A stretch of DNA of 64,000 nucleotides from Plectrocnemia conspersa (lineage: Eukaryota; Arthropoda; Insecta; Trichoptera; Polycentropodidae): positions 62,001 through 126,000 of the forward strand of contig VTFK01000157.1 of assembly GCA_009617715.1 (NCBI GenBank), written 5' to 3'. The notes below the pieces were generated by a model. That model was not told where the DNA came from. It searched no databases and saw nothing but the letters and a program-made list of their open reading frames with translations. The translations under genes and the position numbers were made by a program. Positions 50,071-61,995 of this stretch are shown here, one piece after another. The stretch's first letter is position 1. Each line of letters begins with the position of its first letter.

Positions 50071-51580
50071 GTTACCGATCATTGTAAAAAGTGTACATGT
50101 TTGTTTTGCACCTAAATAAATACGATAAATAAAATTTACAATGGACAATTAAAGAAGAAGGTAAACGTCTTATCTTAAAATCATTCCCATGTGACACTGC
50201 GGATGATTGTTTGATCTCCCTGGCGTTTTTATATGAATCAGTTTTATGACCTTTAGTTTGCCATTAACAGCTTTTAAAGGCTTTCCGGTTCGTGGTTTAT
50301 CATCCTATAAAAAACCTTTGGAACGTAATTTGAAAAAAGTTAGCTGAACATGAGACATCACATATATTTTTGATTGCCAAGGTCACGTTATTGCATTTAC
50401 GAATTCATAAACAAAAAAAATGTCGTTAATGCACTCGATCCATAAATATTCTAAAAAATCAAGCTCTACTGTTTGCTTGTTAAGTAAAAACTGAATAAAA
50501 AGTAGCTTGAAAGTATAAGTTAGAAGCTAAATTCAACGTCATAAAAATACTAGAAAATTTATTGCGAGTTTTCTAACAACGGAAATGTTATCTTAATTTT
50601 AGTTTTTTAGTTGTAAATTTAATGTAGCTAATATGAATATGCTAAAATATAAAAATTGTATAACAGTAAAGTGTATTGTACTATAAGTTTTCATTGGATA
50701 GACCACACAAAGGCTTTACGACCGTTTTATGCATCCGATACAAATGTATTTTAGATCCATCGAACCCAGCTAAGGTTTATTTAACTTTACGAGAATAAGA
50801 TCATACACTCTAGATCTGACTGTTTCGATTGCGAAACAATAACCTATTTCGCAAGAATGTCTCGGCACGGTTTACAGACCTGCCAACCTTCGGGGTGTAT
50901 CGTGATTGATTTCGCAGACACACACATGCCGTGACACACCGGTGTGCTCTCGAAAAAGAGTACAATGTCGGTGGTAGCGGACATCGCTCTTAGGCAAATC
51001 GTGGTTTGGCAATTAGTAGTGTGCGTGTGAATGGCGCACTGATTGAGCCGAAACATTGCAATGTTGCAGATAGCGCACTTAACGCGATCGTAAATCTGCC
51101 TCAATAAAATGAAGTATAGATACAACATCCATAAAATATTTTATTAAAATATTGACCTATGATACCTTACACACCAATACATTTGTTGAGCTTAAGAATG
51201 AGTTTATAGATTCCAACGTTAAAAGGTTTCAGTGATTGTATAATATAATATTCCAGTAACAACAATGTTTCTAAGTTCATCCTCTATGGGTGAATTCATC
51301 AGTGAACAACGTTGGGCAAACTTTAAATTCTTTTCAAGTCAAAAAATCATAAATTTAATCGAGCTTCAAATTCAGAAAATCTGTTTTGAAGATATACTTG
51401 AGAATATCAACACAAAATTGTTTTTAACAAACAAACCAAGAATTCCAAAGACTGTAGGATAAAATAAATTTGATGAATCTACACATTATATTTAAATATG
51501 TACACAGTTAAAATTCAACGCCGTATGCGTCACGAAAAAAATTTACATTAAATTTGATGATCGAATTTTCATTACCAGTC
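50071..51580. other. AT-rich DNA with one GC-richer island
   Basis: Island at 50820-51130. Its minus strand has a 94-codon open frame with paired cysteines (KCAICNIAMFRLNQCAIH, later VCKPCRDILAK), but no splice support and no family match. Candidate exon or conserved non-coding element. Confidence 0.3.
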
Positions 51581-51692
51581 ATAAATCTCTGAAACTCGAT
51601 GCTTCTTTCTTGTCTCGCAGCAGGTACGCTTAACCAATAAATACTTCCCAAAGCGATGACAGGTGCTTCTCAATCGCATCTCGGGCGAAACA

Positions 51693-51765
51693 ATGAAAAG
51701 TACCTTTATTGCCATTCTTCTCGCGTTGGCCAACTCTCCGGTCTTGCCAACTTTGGCACACCCAG
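51693..51765 (+). CDS. Signal-peptide exon of a secreted protein
   Basis: ATG at 51693 opens MKSTFIAILLALANSPVLPT then LAHPG, a classic secretory signal: basic start, hydrophobic core, small residues before a likely cleavage after LA. The coding sequence runs into a donor CCCAG/GTGGGTATG after 51765, leaving one base in phase 1. If unspliced the frame stops after 39 codons, so splicing is more likely. The upstream 5' untranslated sequence is GC-richer, with an acceptor-like TTTCTTGTCTCGCAG ending at 51620. A short first exon holding only the signal peptide is usual in insect cuticular, venom and peptide-hormone genes. The rest of the protein is not identified; a charged open segment at about 51850-51990 (DTSEGGTDSSEDYGRRG) could be a later exon. 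Confidence 0.5.
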
Positions 51766-52499
51766 GTGGGTATGAAAATTTAGCAACTCGGTTCTGTTCG
51801 AGTTGTCAATGAGAACATTGGGTATTGTTTTAAAAATGAGAGTGAACGTCACACGAAGCCAGGTGAGGAGAGTCGTGACTAGACCAGATCTAGACTTACG
51901 CGATACCTCCGAAGGAGGGACAGATTCGTCTGAGGATTACGGGCGCCGCGGCTCTTATCTTTATGAGTCACGGTCGAGAGGGAAAAATTAGAGCCGGTGT
52001 ATTCTAACTGGCGGTGTAACAAAACCGTTACGTTTTATTAGTTCAAAGAAAGAATGAAACGTTAGAGCATGGATTGATGATTGGCGTTAAAAGCTTCGAG
52101 CTGACGAATGCGTTTTAACGGCGAGATTAAAACTGGATTTTCTTTTGTAATATAGAGACCCGCTTTATGATATATCATAGATTAGAGTGCTATTTAGGTA
52201 AATCTTTTAAAACTAAAATGAAATAATAATAAAAGTTAACCAACATTAAGATGTCTAGAAATAATATCGCACATGTCACATAAACTTAGTTGAAAAAGCA
52301 TTGTTCGTTATCTGTAATTAAAAAAATGCTTACAGATATAACCTTATTATCTACTCTTTCTTTAACCATTTTTTCAACGTTATTACAATTTTCCTTAAAA
52401 GGGATTTTGTCACTTCCCTGAACCCATTATATTTATTACCCATTAATTATAATTAACGATTTTTATTAAAGTAATTAATTTATTTGATTTACGTAACTT
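51766..52499. other. Probable intron with a GC-richer open segment
   Basis: 51803-51991 keeps an open plus-strand frame rich in Arg, Ser and Asp, ending in a stop after SRSRGKN. No clear acceptor precedes it. The remainder becomes AT-rich. Confidence 0.3.
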
Positions 52500-52622
52500 T
52501 TTTTAAATATTTAGAAGGATCTGGGTTCGAATCCCATATGAATCATAGTGTTTTTAAATTTCTATTAAATCTGAAAGATTCAAATTAGTAATTATTATAT
52601 AATTATATTTTCGATAAATCAT
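52500..52622 (+). repeat. tRNA-derived SINE, copy 2 (5' truncated)
   Basis: Contains the B-box-like GATCTGGGTTCGAATCCC followed by ATATGAATCATAGT and TTAGTAATTATTATATAATT, matching the minus-strand copy at 38281-38470. The A-box half is missing. Confidence 0.7.
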
Positions 52623-53133
52623 CATATGTTATATTTATTATATTTTCCTAATATAGTGATAAATAATTACAAATACAATTAAGCTAAATCATGCATAGTA
52701 ACTTAATTAAGAAAAAGCTTCGATAGTTTATAGTTAATAAATTATAAATCATAAAAGTAATTAAATTATGTTTCTTGAATTATCTAAGAAACGAAGCTTT
52801 TTCTCGTTGACGTAAACAAACGATAATATGTATTTGAGAAAAGTTTCCATTGACAGTCTCAAAGCAATTGATTAAAAACCATAGATGAACTTGGTACCAA
52901 ACGCAACATCCCTAGATTCCATCCGTTGGCAATTGATTTCTATATATGTGTGGATTGCAATTACCTGCACATTTTAGAGGCCATTCTTATTGAAAGTAAG
53001 GCCTAACAATGAAAGAAAAATTTTGGGACTAAACAACTGAGTTTTATTTGTTAATATTTCACGGACCCCTTAAAAAACTACTCTTTGTGTGGGGATACAT
53101 GATACACAATGCCTTTAAAATACTATTGTTATT
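52623..53133. other. AT-rich non-coding DNA
   Basis: Nothing recognisable. Confidence 0.45.
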
Positions 53134-53225
53134 TTACCCCTTTGTAAACGATCGCCAGAGTGGCCATTTGCTCGTTTCACTTTTAATGCGTAAAAACATT
53201 TCTTGAGTGTATCTAACATCCTCAT
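53134..53225 (-). CDS. Candidate terminal exon
   Basis: On the minus strand the acceptor CTGTCGAATCTCAG precedes 53225, and the frame reads EDVRYTQEMFLRIKSETSKW then PLWRSFTKG and a stop at 53134. The peptide has a natural-looking mixture of charged and aromatic residues, unlike AT-driven chance frames. It starts in phase 1, as do the exons at 33165 and 5341. A GTAAAA donor overlaps the stop codon, so it could also be internal. The open frame extends upstream to 53340 with a cysteine-rich overlapping frame, which is more doubtful. Confidence 0.35.
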
Positions 53226-55874
53226 CTGAGATTCGACAGAGCTGTCTCGTACCAGCAATATAAAATAGATGACAATTGATCACAAAGAGGCAGACAGAGG
53301 CAGAGAGAGAAAGACGCTCCAGATGCGGTGAGACATGCACTATGAGAGATGCCTTGAATCACAGCACAAAACACATCTGCGGATCGTCCAGCAACATCAC
53401 AAAAACATACCACAACAGAGCATAGCGGACAATAATTAAATCGACACTCGGCCATCTACTTAAATTTATATATCCATATATATGTATGGTATTTTAAATA
53501 TTTACATATGTTTATAAAAAACAGCTTTTTCAGCTTCTATATTATCTACAAAGTCAAACCAGAAAAGTCTAATGAGACATGTATTAGACAATAACAATGA
53601 ATCATTTCCATCCCGAATTAACAGTCGAGTTCAGACACTTCCGACCAATTTTCAAGAGTATATAAATCAGAAATATGTCATACTGAATCACTTTGCTCAT
53701 TCCCTGTAGTCAGTAAATTACTTCTGCCTATATTTATCAAAAACTTTCTCTATACTTTAAATTTATTAAATAACGTAATAAACGTGATTTTAACTTAATT
53801 CGCAACAAAAAAATCAACGCAAAATTGACCGAGACGATCCTTAGAAGATCGAAAAAAGCAGCCTTTTTTCGACTGTTCGTCTTGACTTCCAAGAGTTCGA
53901 CCCGATATACTATACGACAATGAAACTACCTGATGTAGTATTACGGCGAAAAAAATGTATATCATCGTCGCACATATTTACGTGCAATTTAAAAACTGTA
54001 ACGCAAAATTTAAAACAAGTTTGTAAAATATTGCCATTTTCAAAACTATAATGAATCAATATGTATAATTCAACGACGTGTGAATTTACTGTAAAAAACC
54101 TATGATAATATATAAACATAATTGAGAAACACTTAGAGCAACTATTGAAAATAAAATTGTCAAAAAATTATATTTTTAAAGAGAGTTTATAAAATACAAC
54201 ATTATTTTGAAACAGCGCCTAACTATTTGGGATAAATAAGTAATGTTTTAAATTAAATTTTATAATATAATTTAATTATCTTACTAATTGTAATAAATAT
54301 GAATATTGAGGGTATAATTACTTAAGCAAATTATTGCTGTAACATAAGCAATTAATTCAAATAAGAACAAAACTAAATCAAAAAAGAAAAATAACTATAT
54401 TTCAAATATTCTTTAATTGTATTTGCATAGAAAATTAATAATCTTCAAGAAACAAAATGGTTCGGCATATAAATAAATTTGCTAATTACACTCTTGAAAA
54501 TAATTAACTTTGAAGCACAATCGTAACATTTTAAAATAATATTCGCGAATCATTATTAGCTATTTTTACAGTGCTTACTTCTCACGGTTCTAATTGCTCT
54601 CTAAATGCATTCAAAGCGCATAAAAGCTCATTCAATCGTTCATGGGTCTGTGTTTCGCTTTAGTGATGATTTTTAAGCAATATAAATCATTTTTTAAATT
54701 GTAAAATATACATAATTGTATTTTTGTTAGAACGTAGTATGTATAGATTTGCCGCGAAGCGGAACTAAAACGTGTCACTTTCTAAGCGTTTTTATATTCT
54801 AATTTGACAATTGTCTGTCTAGCTGTCTAACAATAAAAAAATACAACTCATCCAACAGCACAAGAGATTTATGGCTATCTTGAGCAATTGAATAGTCAGA
54901 GCTTTTGTGATGAGAAACTCGAGTGGCGCCACTAGTGTTAATGGCGCCAATGGAAATCGTACATAATTTATTAGCATGACAGTCCGTGGGAAAATAATTA
55001 ATATCTTTATAAATATCGAACTATTTGATATGATATAATATAAATACTAACATAACACGCCACGAGTTTAAACTATTAGATGTTTAAATAAGCATAGCTT
55101 TTTTGCTACGGTCTATTATAAAATCGTACCCTTTTACGTTTGAAAGCTTTGATATGAATGTCAATACTTTCTCACATGACATAATCACAAGAATATAAAG
55201 CTATTTATTACTAATAAAAATAGTAATTATCATATATAATTAATAAATGGAAATATCACATACTGTACTTTAATGTTTTGTATCAGTGAAAGTGCTTAAT
55301 AAATAAATAGTTACTAAATCAAAATATTTCTCGTAAATGTCCTTTCGAATCGGTTATAATTATTATGTTATGAACTAATTATTGAAAGTTGAGTTTATAT
55401 TACTTTCATATACTAGTGATAAGCTAAAACCCAAAAGATGTAAAGGTGAAAAAATAACTCATTTATACGCTTTTTTATAATTACTAAAAGTGCTCGTTAA
55501 TAAATGACGACAAGCTTTTAACGTAAAATATATTATACGATTCATATAAACAATGGACATTTTAGACCTCAAACCACTCAAGTTCACGGCCCAGATAACT
55601 GTTTCGTTATTTTAACGACGTTACTTTACAATGCAACATATGTTAAGTTATTGATTTTCATTGTTTCCGCTAAGATGTTTCAACGCAGACACGAAATCGA
55701 TAACACGAGCAATAACAAACACATTATGACAATAATAATAAACAAAGATTGCTCATTATGATTGCAAAACAATAGTTGTTTCAATATTAGCTTCTCCGTT
55801 AATGATGCCAATATAAGGCAAAGTAATCGAAGAGCGCGGGCATCGAGTTCAAGCTTTGCAAACCAATTCTGTGA
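53226..55874. other. Mixed, then AT-rich DNA
   Basis: 53226-53460 is GC-richer. Another small island at 54540-54960 includes a 26-codon minus-strand segment (54582-54659) reading SETQTHERLNELLCALNAFR then EQLEP and stop, with a GTAAGC donor two bases beyond the stop. The rest is AT-rich. Confidence 0.35.
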
Positions 55875-55959
55875 AGCGAAGCTTCTCAACCTTTTTTAAA
55901 AATATTTTCAATAAAGTAGTTCAGATTAAATTTAAAAAATTGAGTTTTTGATATTTTTT

Positions 55960-57426
55960 ATATGTTACACTGAATATGTATTTTTCAGTGAAATTATATT
56001 TTACTGGTATAATATTAATTTAGTAACTGCTATATATAATTTAAATGAGGCGCTAGTGAAATTATATGCTGCTCTAAAATGCATAATAAAATCAATTTGA
56101 CAGTTGTGAAACGTTCAGTCGCTGTCAAACCCAAACATAAGCTAAACAAATTATCCTATTATAAGTTCAAGTTGGGTTTGATTAATTTAATTTGGTTAGG
56201 CTTGAGTTTGAATGGCAAATGTATGCTAATTTTTAGTGAAGTTATATTTTTATTAGTATTTAATATATAAGTACATTATATAATTTCACATACTAGGCCA
56301 GTTGAAACGTATTTAACAATTGAACTATAATTTCACTGTTTATCAGTGAAATTATAATTCGGAACAATTGGACCTGAACAGATATGGCCTATAAGCATAT
56401 AATTACACTAGCACCTGTCAAATAAATTATTCTTACATTAGTAAATATACATATATATCTACCAGTGAAAATATTTTCCGATATAATTTTACTGTAATGT
56501 AAGTAAAAATATATTTTTACCAATAATACACATTTAATATATAACATACACAAAAATCTATACTACAAGACTTTCTGTCACAAGAACTCCTCCCTAAAAG
56601 TGAAAAGTCATTCATGCTGCCATTTTTAGGTCAATTGTTATTTTTCGACTTTCAACTGTTGAAAGTTGAACTGAACAGCAACGTGATGATGACCGTCAAC
56701 GTGCTACTGCAATACGCGAGGATAAGAGATTAAAGGTTTTAGTATAGTATATATATACATATATCTATAAATATATAAATATAGCTAAATATTGAAATAA
56801 ATATATGGAAAACTTACATTTATTATAATGAATAAAAAATAAGTCTGTATCCATCCCGGGCAAAGCTGAGTATGTTTATATTTACAGTGAGAAACATTAC
56901 CTCAATCACATATGTTTGTAAAGCCTTAAACAACGACCCCCTAAAAAGCTAGAACATCAAAGGTGCATTGCTAAACAAAATATTAGTAAAATTGCAATGT
57001 AAAAACATTAATGAATTTCTTGTTACCACGACACAAAACTATTTATTTATGAGCTACGAAACATACGCCTTGAAACAATACTTATAGCCTCAGGCATTAA
57101 ATAATATTATTGTTCATATCCTTTGCCATTATTAGACGGTCGCCCACCAATCGATCTACGCTTTCACCAAGGGATGTACAGGAGGTGAAACTAAACAACA
57201 ATGCTATTCACTTTAATTGTTATTTTTTAACTAATTATAGTTTCAGAACTTTCACTAATTCCAAAATACAAACTAAGCCAACTCATCTCATAGGAGAAAA
57301 TAAGCGGAAGAATAAGTACAGACAGACATCGAATCTCACATATTGCTCCATAGTTTCTCTGCATTTTGATATTACTCTGCTTTACCAATATGATGGCTAT
57401 CCTTAACGATATTACTATGGATTTCT
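55960..57426. repeat. Dispersed repeat, body, copy B (interrupted)
   Basis: The left part (to about 56130) and the right part (57200-57426) match consecutive parts of copy A at 35560-35960. The 56140-57200 segment is extra here. It contains several CAGTGAAATTATA words and a perfect inverted repeat at 56326-56356, then an unrelated stretch including CATCCCGGGCAAAGCTGAGT (56852-56871), a word resembling the ends of some non-autonomous insect elements. Confidence 0.75.
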
Positions 57427-57530
57427 AATATAAGAGGGCTGATCAAAGTATTATCAAACCGAATTTTGATCTATAGGAGATCGCAAAAACAATTATCATT
57501 TCTCAGGAGGCAAAAATTCACGTCAAAAGC
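57427..57530. repeat. Partial fold-back arm
   Basis: Matches the left arm of the inverted repeat at 35961 (TCAAACCGAATTTTGATCTA, then TCTCAGGAGGCAAAAATTCA and CGTCAAAAGC) and stops before the hairpin centre. Confidence 0.8.
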
Positions 57531-58625
57531 ATCATTATTAAATTAATTAAAAATAAATAAAGATTAAATAATATATAAAGCGACATTTTTGTTATGAGGT
57601 CCGGAAACATAGTTTTCCCTGGGCCCGGGTTCGCTCTCGGCGTGTTCAAAATCTTTAAAACTAACTGCGTTTTATTGCACAGCTTCAAGATACGAAAATG
57701 TATCTGCAGCATAGTTGCACTTACAATCTTAAAGATAAATTTTAATTATAAAAAAATCGTAGATCAATCAATTTTCTGCAGAACTTTCCGTAAGAAATTC
57801 ATATATATGAGAGTTTTTTTTTAAGAAATGCAAACTTTAGGAATTATATTTTTTTCTAAAATATTTAAAAGTTAAGAAACAATATTTCTAAGCAGAAAAA
57901 AACATATAATATTTGCATATTATCATTTTAATAAAATAATTATACGTAATTACACTCCGCCGCGACACCTAGCAGACTCGTATACAAGGTGGTTCAAAGC
58001 TATATTATAATGCAAGCTCACTAATCCACAATGCTACAGAAAATATTAATAATATTTAAAACTAGCAGATAAATCATTCAGCGATTCTCAGCTTAATAAA
58101 ATAAAATTAGTTTAACAACCATTACTTTTGTATGAAACATGATTATTTTTAGTCTTAATACTATGTATTTTTTTTTACCTTTTCGTCCAAGTTTAGGCAT
58201 CTGCGGGCCAAAAGATAATATACCAGTTCTGCGGAACATTGCATCTTGTTACCGTTCACTGCAGCTGCGGCTGCACTTTCTCACGGTGCACAATTTACAT
58301 ACATACAAATATTATGTAATGATGCTAACGAACACTTCTGGACGCGCGGAAAACCGGTCGCAGCATTTGGAGCACTTATCACAAATATTGAACGAGAAAA
58401 AGATGATAAAGGGCAAACGGAGGCCCTTTAATCCAACGCGTTAACGACCCGCACTTTTTTTTTAATGTACTCAGAAAACTAAAAAACCAAAGATACGAGA
58501 AAAAAGTACACGTTATTTGTATTTTTTCTTCCTTTGTTTTTCTTAAACAAATGCATAATTAAAATTAGCTTATATTTGAATGTGGCTTTGATAGATCACC
58601 ATTACAATCAATATTTTTGCTTTAA
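57531..58625. other. AT-rich DNA with a GC-richer open segment
   Basis: A GC-rich word at 57597-57640 resembles the possible hAT end at 36440-36491. At 58195, TTTTTTTTTACC...GTTTAG makes an acceptor-like site before a GC-richer block (58196-58450) open in one plus frame for 80 codons to a stop (ICGPKDNIPVLRNIASCYRS at its start). Product not recognised. Confidence 0.3.
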
Positions 58626-59321
58626 CCCTTAAATGCATGGTGTTGCAAATCTGTAACAATTTATTTAAGCGCTTATAACTCGGTATACGTTCAATAAAGG
58701 ATCTCTATTGCATAGTGTTACATATGGATATGTAATAAACGCCGAGCCATTGTGTTTTCAAATTATTCCTATAGATGTCTCTGTACGCGTGATAAAGCCA
58801 TTTAAAAAAACAATCGTTGGGTACAGATGTGTCACATTTATGGGAATTTAAAAATTTGTTTTCATTGGTGCTGGTGGATAAAAAACGAAATAAAATTAAT
58901 TTATATACTCAAAAAAAGGTTAGTCTACCATTGATTATTTATTTTTGATTTCTATTTTTTGTAATAGTCGCATTAAATAAACAAAACATGCAGTTGTAGA
59001 CACTGACCCATATTGACCAAGAGGAACATATGCAGAATGCCGAAATGCAATGGAATTTCACAATGTGGTGTGGTCTTATGTTTTAATAAGAAGAAAAATT
59101 GCTTTAAGAACTTCCACTTGTAAATATTTTGGTATGTTTTTAATTTTAATATATTTTGATCGCGTTTTGCATAATGTTGCATATTTACAACAAGCATTTT
59201 TTTTATATAAAATACAAATAAGCCTAAATATTTTTTTAAATATTTTTACCTTCATTTTCAACCTAATTTTAGTATAAAAATATTTTTATTTTTGAATTTA
59301 TAAAAACCATGCATTTAAGGG
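58626..59321 (+). mobile_element. piggyBac-like transposon, deleted
   Basis: Left end CCCTTAAATGCATGGT and right end read inward CCCTTAAATGCATGGT are identical over 16 bp. Each is bordered by TTAA (58622-58625 and 59322-59325), the invariant piggyBac target. At 696 bp it is far shorter than a full element (about 2.5 kb). It retains the end of a transposase with the cysteine-rich domain, so it is an internally deleted derivative and not an unrelated MITE. Confidence 0.92.
59031..59123 (+). pseudogene. piggyBac transposase C-terminal cysteine-rich domain remnant
   Basis: The plus-strand frame reads CRMPKCNGISQCGVVLCFNK then KKNCFKNFHL and a stop. Piggybac-family transposases end in a cysteine-rich zinc-binding domain with the layout C-x-x-x-x-C, C-x-x-C-x-x-x-L-C and a final N-C-F-x-x-F/Y-H. 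Here the first pair, the L-C and the NCFKNFH tail are all present, while one cysteine pair is shortened. Upstream (58800-58900) there is a WWIKN-like segment in another frame, consistent with the R-W-W motif of these proteins. The DDD catalytic core is missing. Confidence 0.85.
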
Positions 59322-59325
59322 TTAA

Positions 59326-60211
59326 CCCAGAAGTAGAAAAACTTTTTAGGTTGCAGATTATTTAGCAGAAAAAACTGCTAGGTAGCTCATGATGTGGTAG
59401 ATTCTTCTTAATAAATCTTAAGCGCTTCGCTGAGATGTATGTACAATGGAACCTCAGATTGCTAATTACTTTGTTAACGGGTGGTGTTTCGAAATACTAA
59501 TCAATTTTGACTTGATAAACGAGCAATGACTTGCAAATATGTTTGAAAAATCAACAAAAAGTAGACACAAAATTTCTATATTTATTGTCAATGCAATAGT
59601 TCAAAAACCTAATTGAATTTAAAATTATAAATTAAATCTTATATATTGTTATATTTTATAACAAAAAAACAAGCATAGACAAAAACTATTTTATAATCAA
59701 TAATAAAATAAAATTATCAATAAGAATCATTTAATTAAAGTTTATCTTGATAGTTAAAATGATCTACCACTAAATTGTTTTGTATATTTTTAAATTGATC
59801 ATTAAGATGACAATTAAATATTATCAGCAATGAAATTATGTTATGATTAAATTTATTCTTTATTTAACCAATTCAATAGACATTAATACTAACGAAACAA
59901 CCATCGATTTGAATTTATTACTTTTAAACTATCAATAAAATAAAACTTATAACCGTTTTTACACAACAACGACAATTTAACGATATCGATTATTTCAACA
60001 CCTCTACTATTGTTTACAAGTGATTTACATTTTTATGCAATAAAAATCCACTATTTCACTATGTTAATTCACAGAAACGATTTTCTCTAACGATAGCTAA
60101 CAGCCGGCATATCTAATCTGTATCCCCATCTATTTTATTACCAGACGCTTTTGTAGTCGTTAATCGATATAACATAATAATTTATTGTTTATTTATGTAG
60201 CATATCTCACG
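59326..60211. other. AT-rich non-coding DNA
   Basis: Nothing recognisable. Confidence 0.45.
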
Positions 60212-60237
60212 TAATAATAATAATAATAATAATAATA
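60212..60237. repeat. AAT microsatellite
   Basis: About eight consecutive TAA/AAT units. A shorter AAT run lies at 32521-32538. Confidence 0.9.
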
Positions 60238-61995
60238 TAACTTCGTGTAATTTTACGATCGAGAATGTGTATTTTTTTGCCAGCATATTAAAAATATGGT
60301 TTACGCGTCGACGTAAGCGATTTATATAAAATTTATGTCATGAAGTAAGGTTTTCTCATTTCCAATCAATGCACTTTAGATCAGAGGGAAAAACGAGTTT
60401 GAAAGTTGTAGTTTGAATTAATCGGTTATTATAACTATGAGAGCAAGTTGCGTATTCCGTATTGTAAAAAACTGTCACCGTTCATTATTTTGACGCAAGT
60501 TCTGCAATGTAATGATTTTTACGTAATTGTCAAATGTCAACAGAATAAGAAACTCGATAGAAAGTATTCGTTACGTTTGTTAATATAGCTGTATTTAATA
60601 ATTTTAAGTTTATTCAATACAAAAGCACTAATTAGATATCCAATAATCAACAGCGATTTAATAGCGTGTTAAAAGAAAATCGATTTCATTATGCTGCTAT
60701 AAAATAATTTCTCTTTACCTTTAGCATGAAATTCAATACTTACATTTACAATACACCTTCTATGACTAATTATATTATAGATATTTACATACGAGATCTG
60801 AACAAAATGAGCCCGATGTTTTCATTTGTGCTAATGCAGGTGTATAGAGTTTTTGGTGATAATGCACGAGTACTATTAATATTAAATAGTGATATTGGTG
60901 TTTTAAAAATAGCAAGAGTAATATGACTTCTGCTAGCAGAAATCCTTAGCAATGGAATGCAGTAATTGACAATAAAAGTCTGCAAAAAAATTAAGATTGA
61001 ATATCGTTTGACACTGATGAAACTTATTACAAAAAGTTCTCGTGGGATTTTGCTATGTAAATAAACGAGATTTAAAGACATACAGTATATCAAAATCAAT
61101 GCAATGAAACCTTTAGAACTTAATTTAAATTGGGTTTAGATTAATCTTAAATTATTATATTATCGACGGATAATTTATTTTTTCATTTAATCAATTAAGG
61201 ATTATATAAGGTGCAATATAAATAAGTATAGCAATCAATACTATGAGAAGGTGCAATAAAAATAATTATAGCAATCGTTATAATGAATAGATTTAATCTA
61301 TTCAACAGAAATTTATATGAACGAATGAATGGTTTCATTGTTTGGATTTTTTATCAATTAAGTCTAAACGGTGGAACATTTAGTTAACGTTTTAATTTTT
61401 TTTAACCCAAGCAAATTTAATCAATTTATTGCTTCACTTTGGTAATTAGAAAAAACATTAAAAAGTAATTAAGCTGGTAATTGCATATAAAACTTATCCT
61501 AAAAATAAAAACTCGCCTTAGATTTAAAATGAGACAACTCGAAATCTATTTTCAGATTTTTAATATAATTTTTTATATAAAATTAAAATTAAAAATCATT
61601 ATATATTGTCCATTATATTTTTTTTGGCAGCCTTTTTAAGTTTTACTTGCTAAAATACGCGAAATTCGTATAAAATTGTATTTTTTATTAAAAATGATAC
61701 AAAATTGATGATTAAAATAATTCTTTTAACTAAGTTTTTCCACTGTTTTATATTTTTGAAACGCACTGTTACTGGTTGTATAATATTCAATTCTCTTTAA
61801 AAAGTCTTTCCACGTAGTATAAGCTATTAAGTGTTCCTTATATGTTTTGTGAGTATTTAATCTACGATGTATGTTTTTCAAATCATACGTGCCTTTAGTT
61901 GTAAATGCGATTTTTAATTGAGAAAATATTTTTACAAGAAAAACAATAATTTGTATATTTGATTTTCGAATAAACTAACCATTCACGGTGATTTG
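60238..61995. other. AT-rich non-coding DNA
   Basis: Nothing recognisable. Overlapping open frames on both strands at 60726-61099 have no motif. A near-repeat GGTGCAATA(T/A)AAATAA at about 61210 and 61250 is a short local duplication. Confidence 0.4.

Noticed and set aside
54121..54135. TTGAGAAACACTT as the right end of the hAT terminus at 1331
   Set aside because: More than 50 kb away, imperfect, and without a matching target duplication.
54582..54659. Minus-strand segment SETQTHERLNELLCALNAFR with a nearby GTAAGC donor
   Set aside because: The frame stops two bases before the donor, the acceptor is weak, and 26 codons is too short to exceed chance.
56690..56871. A Helitron-like fragment (CATCCCGGGCAAAGCTGAGT and an Arg/Gln-rich segment)
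   Set aside because: No TC start, CTRR end or 3' hairpin could be placed, and the peptide is too short to assign.
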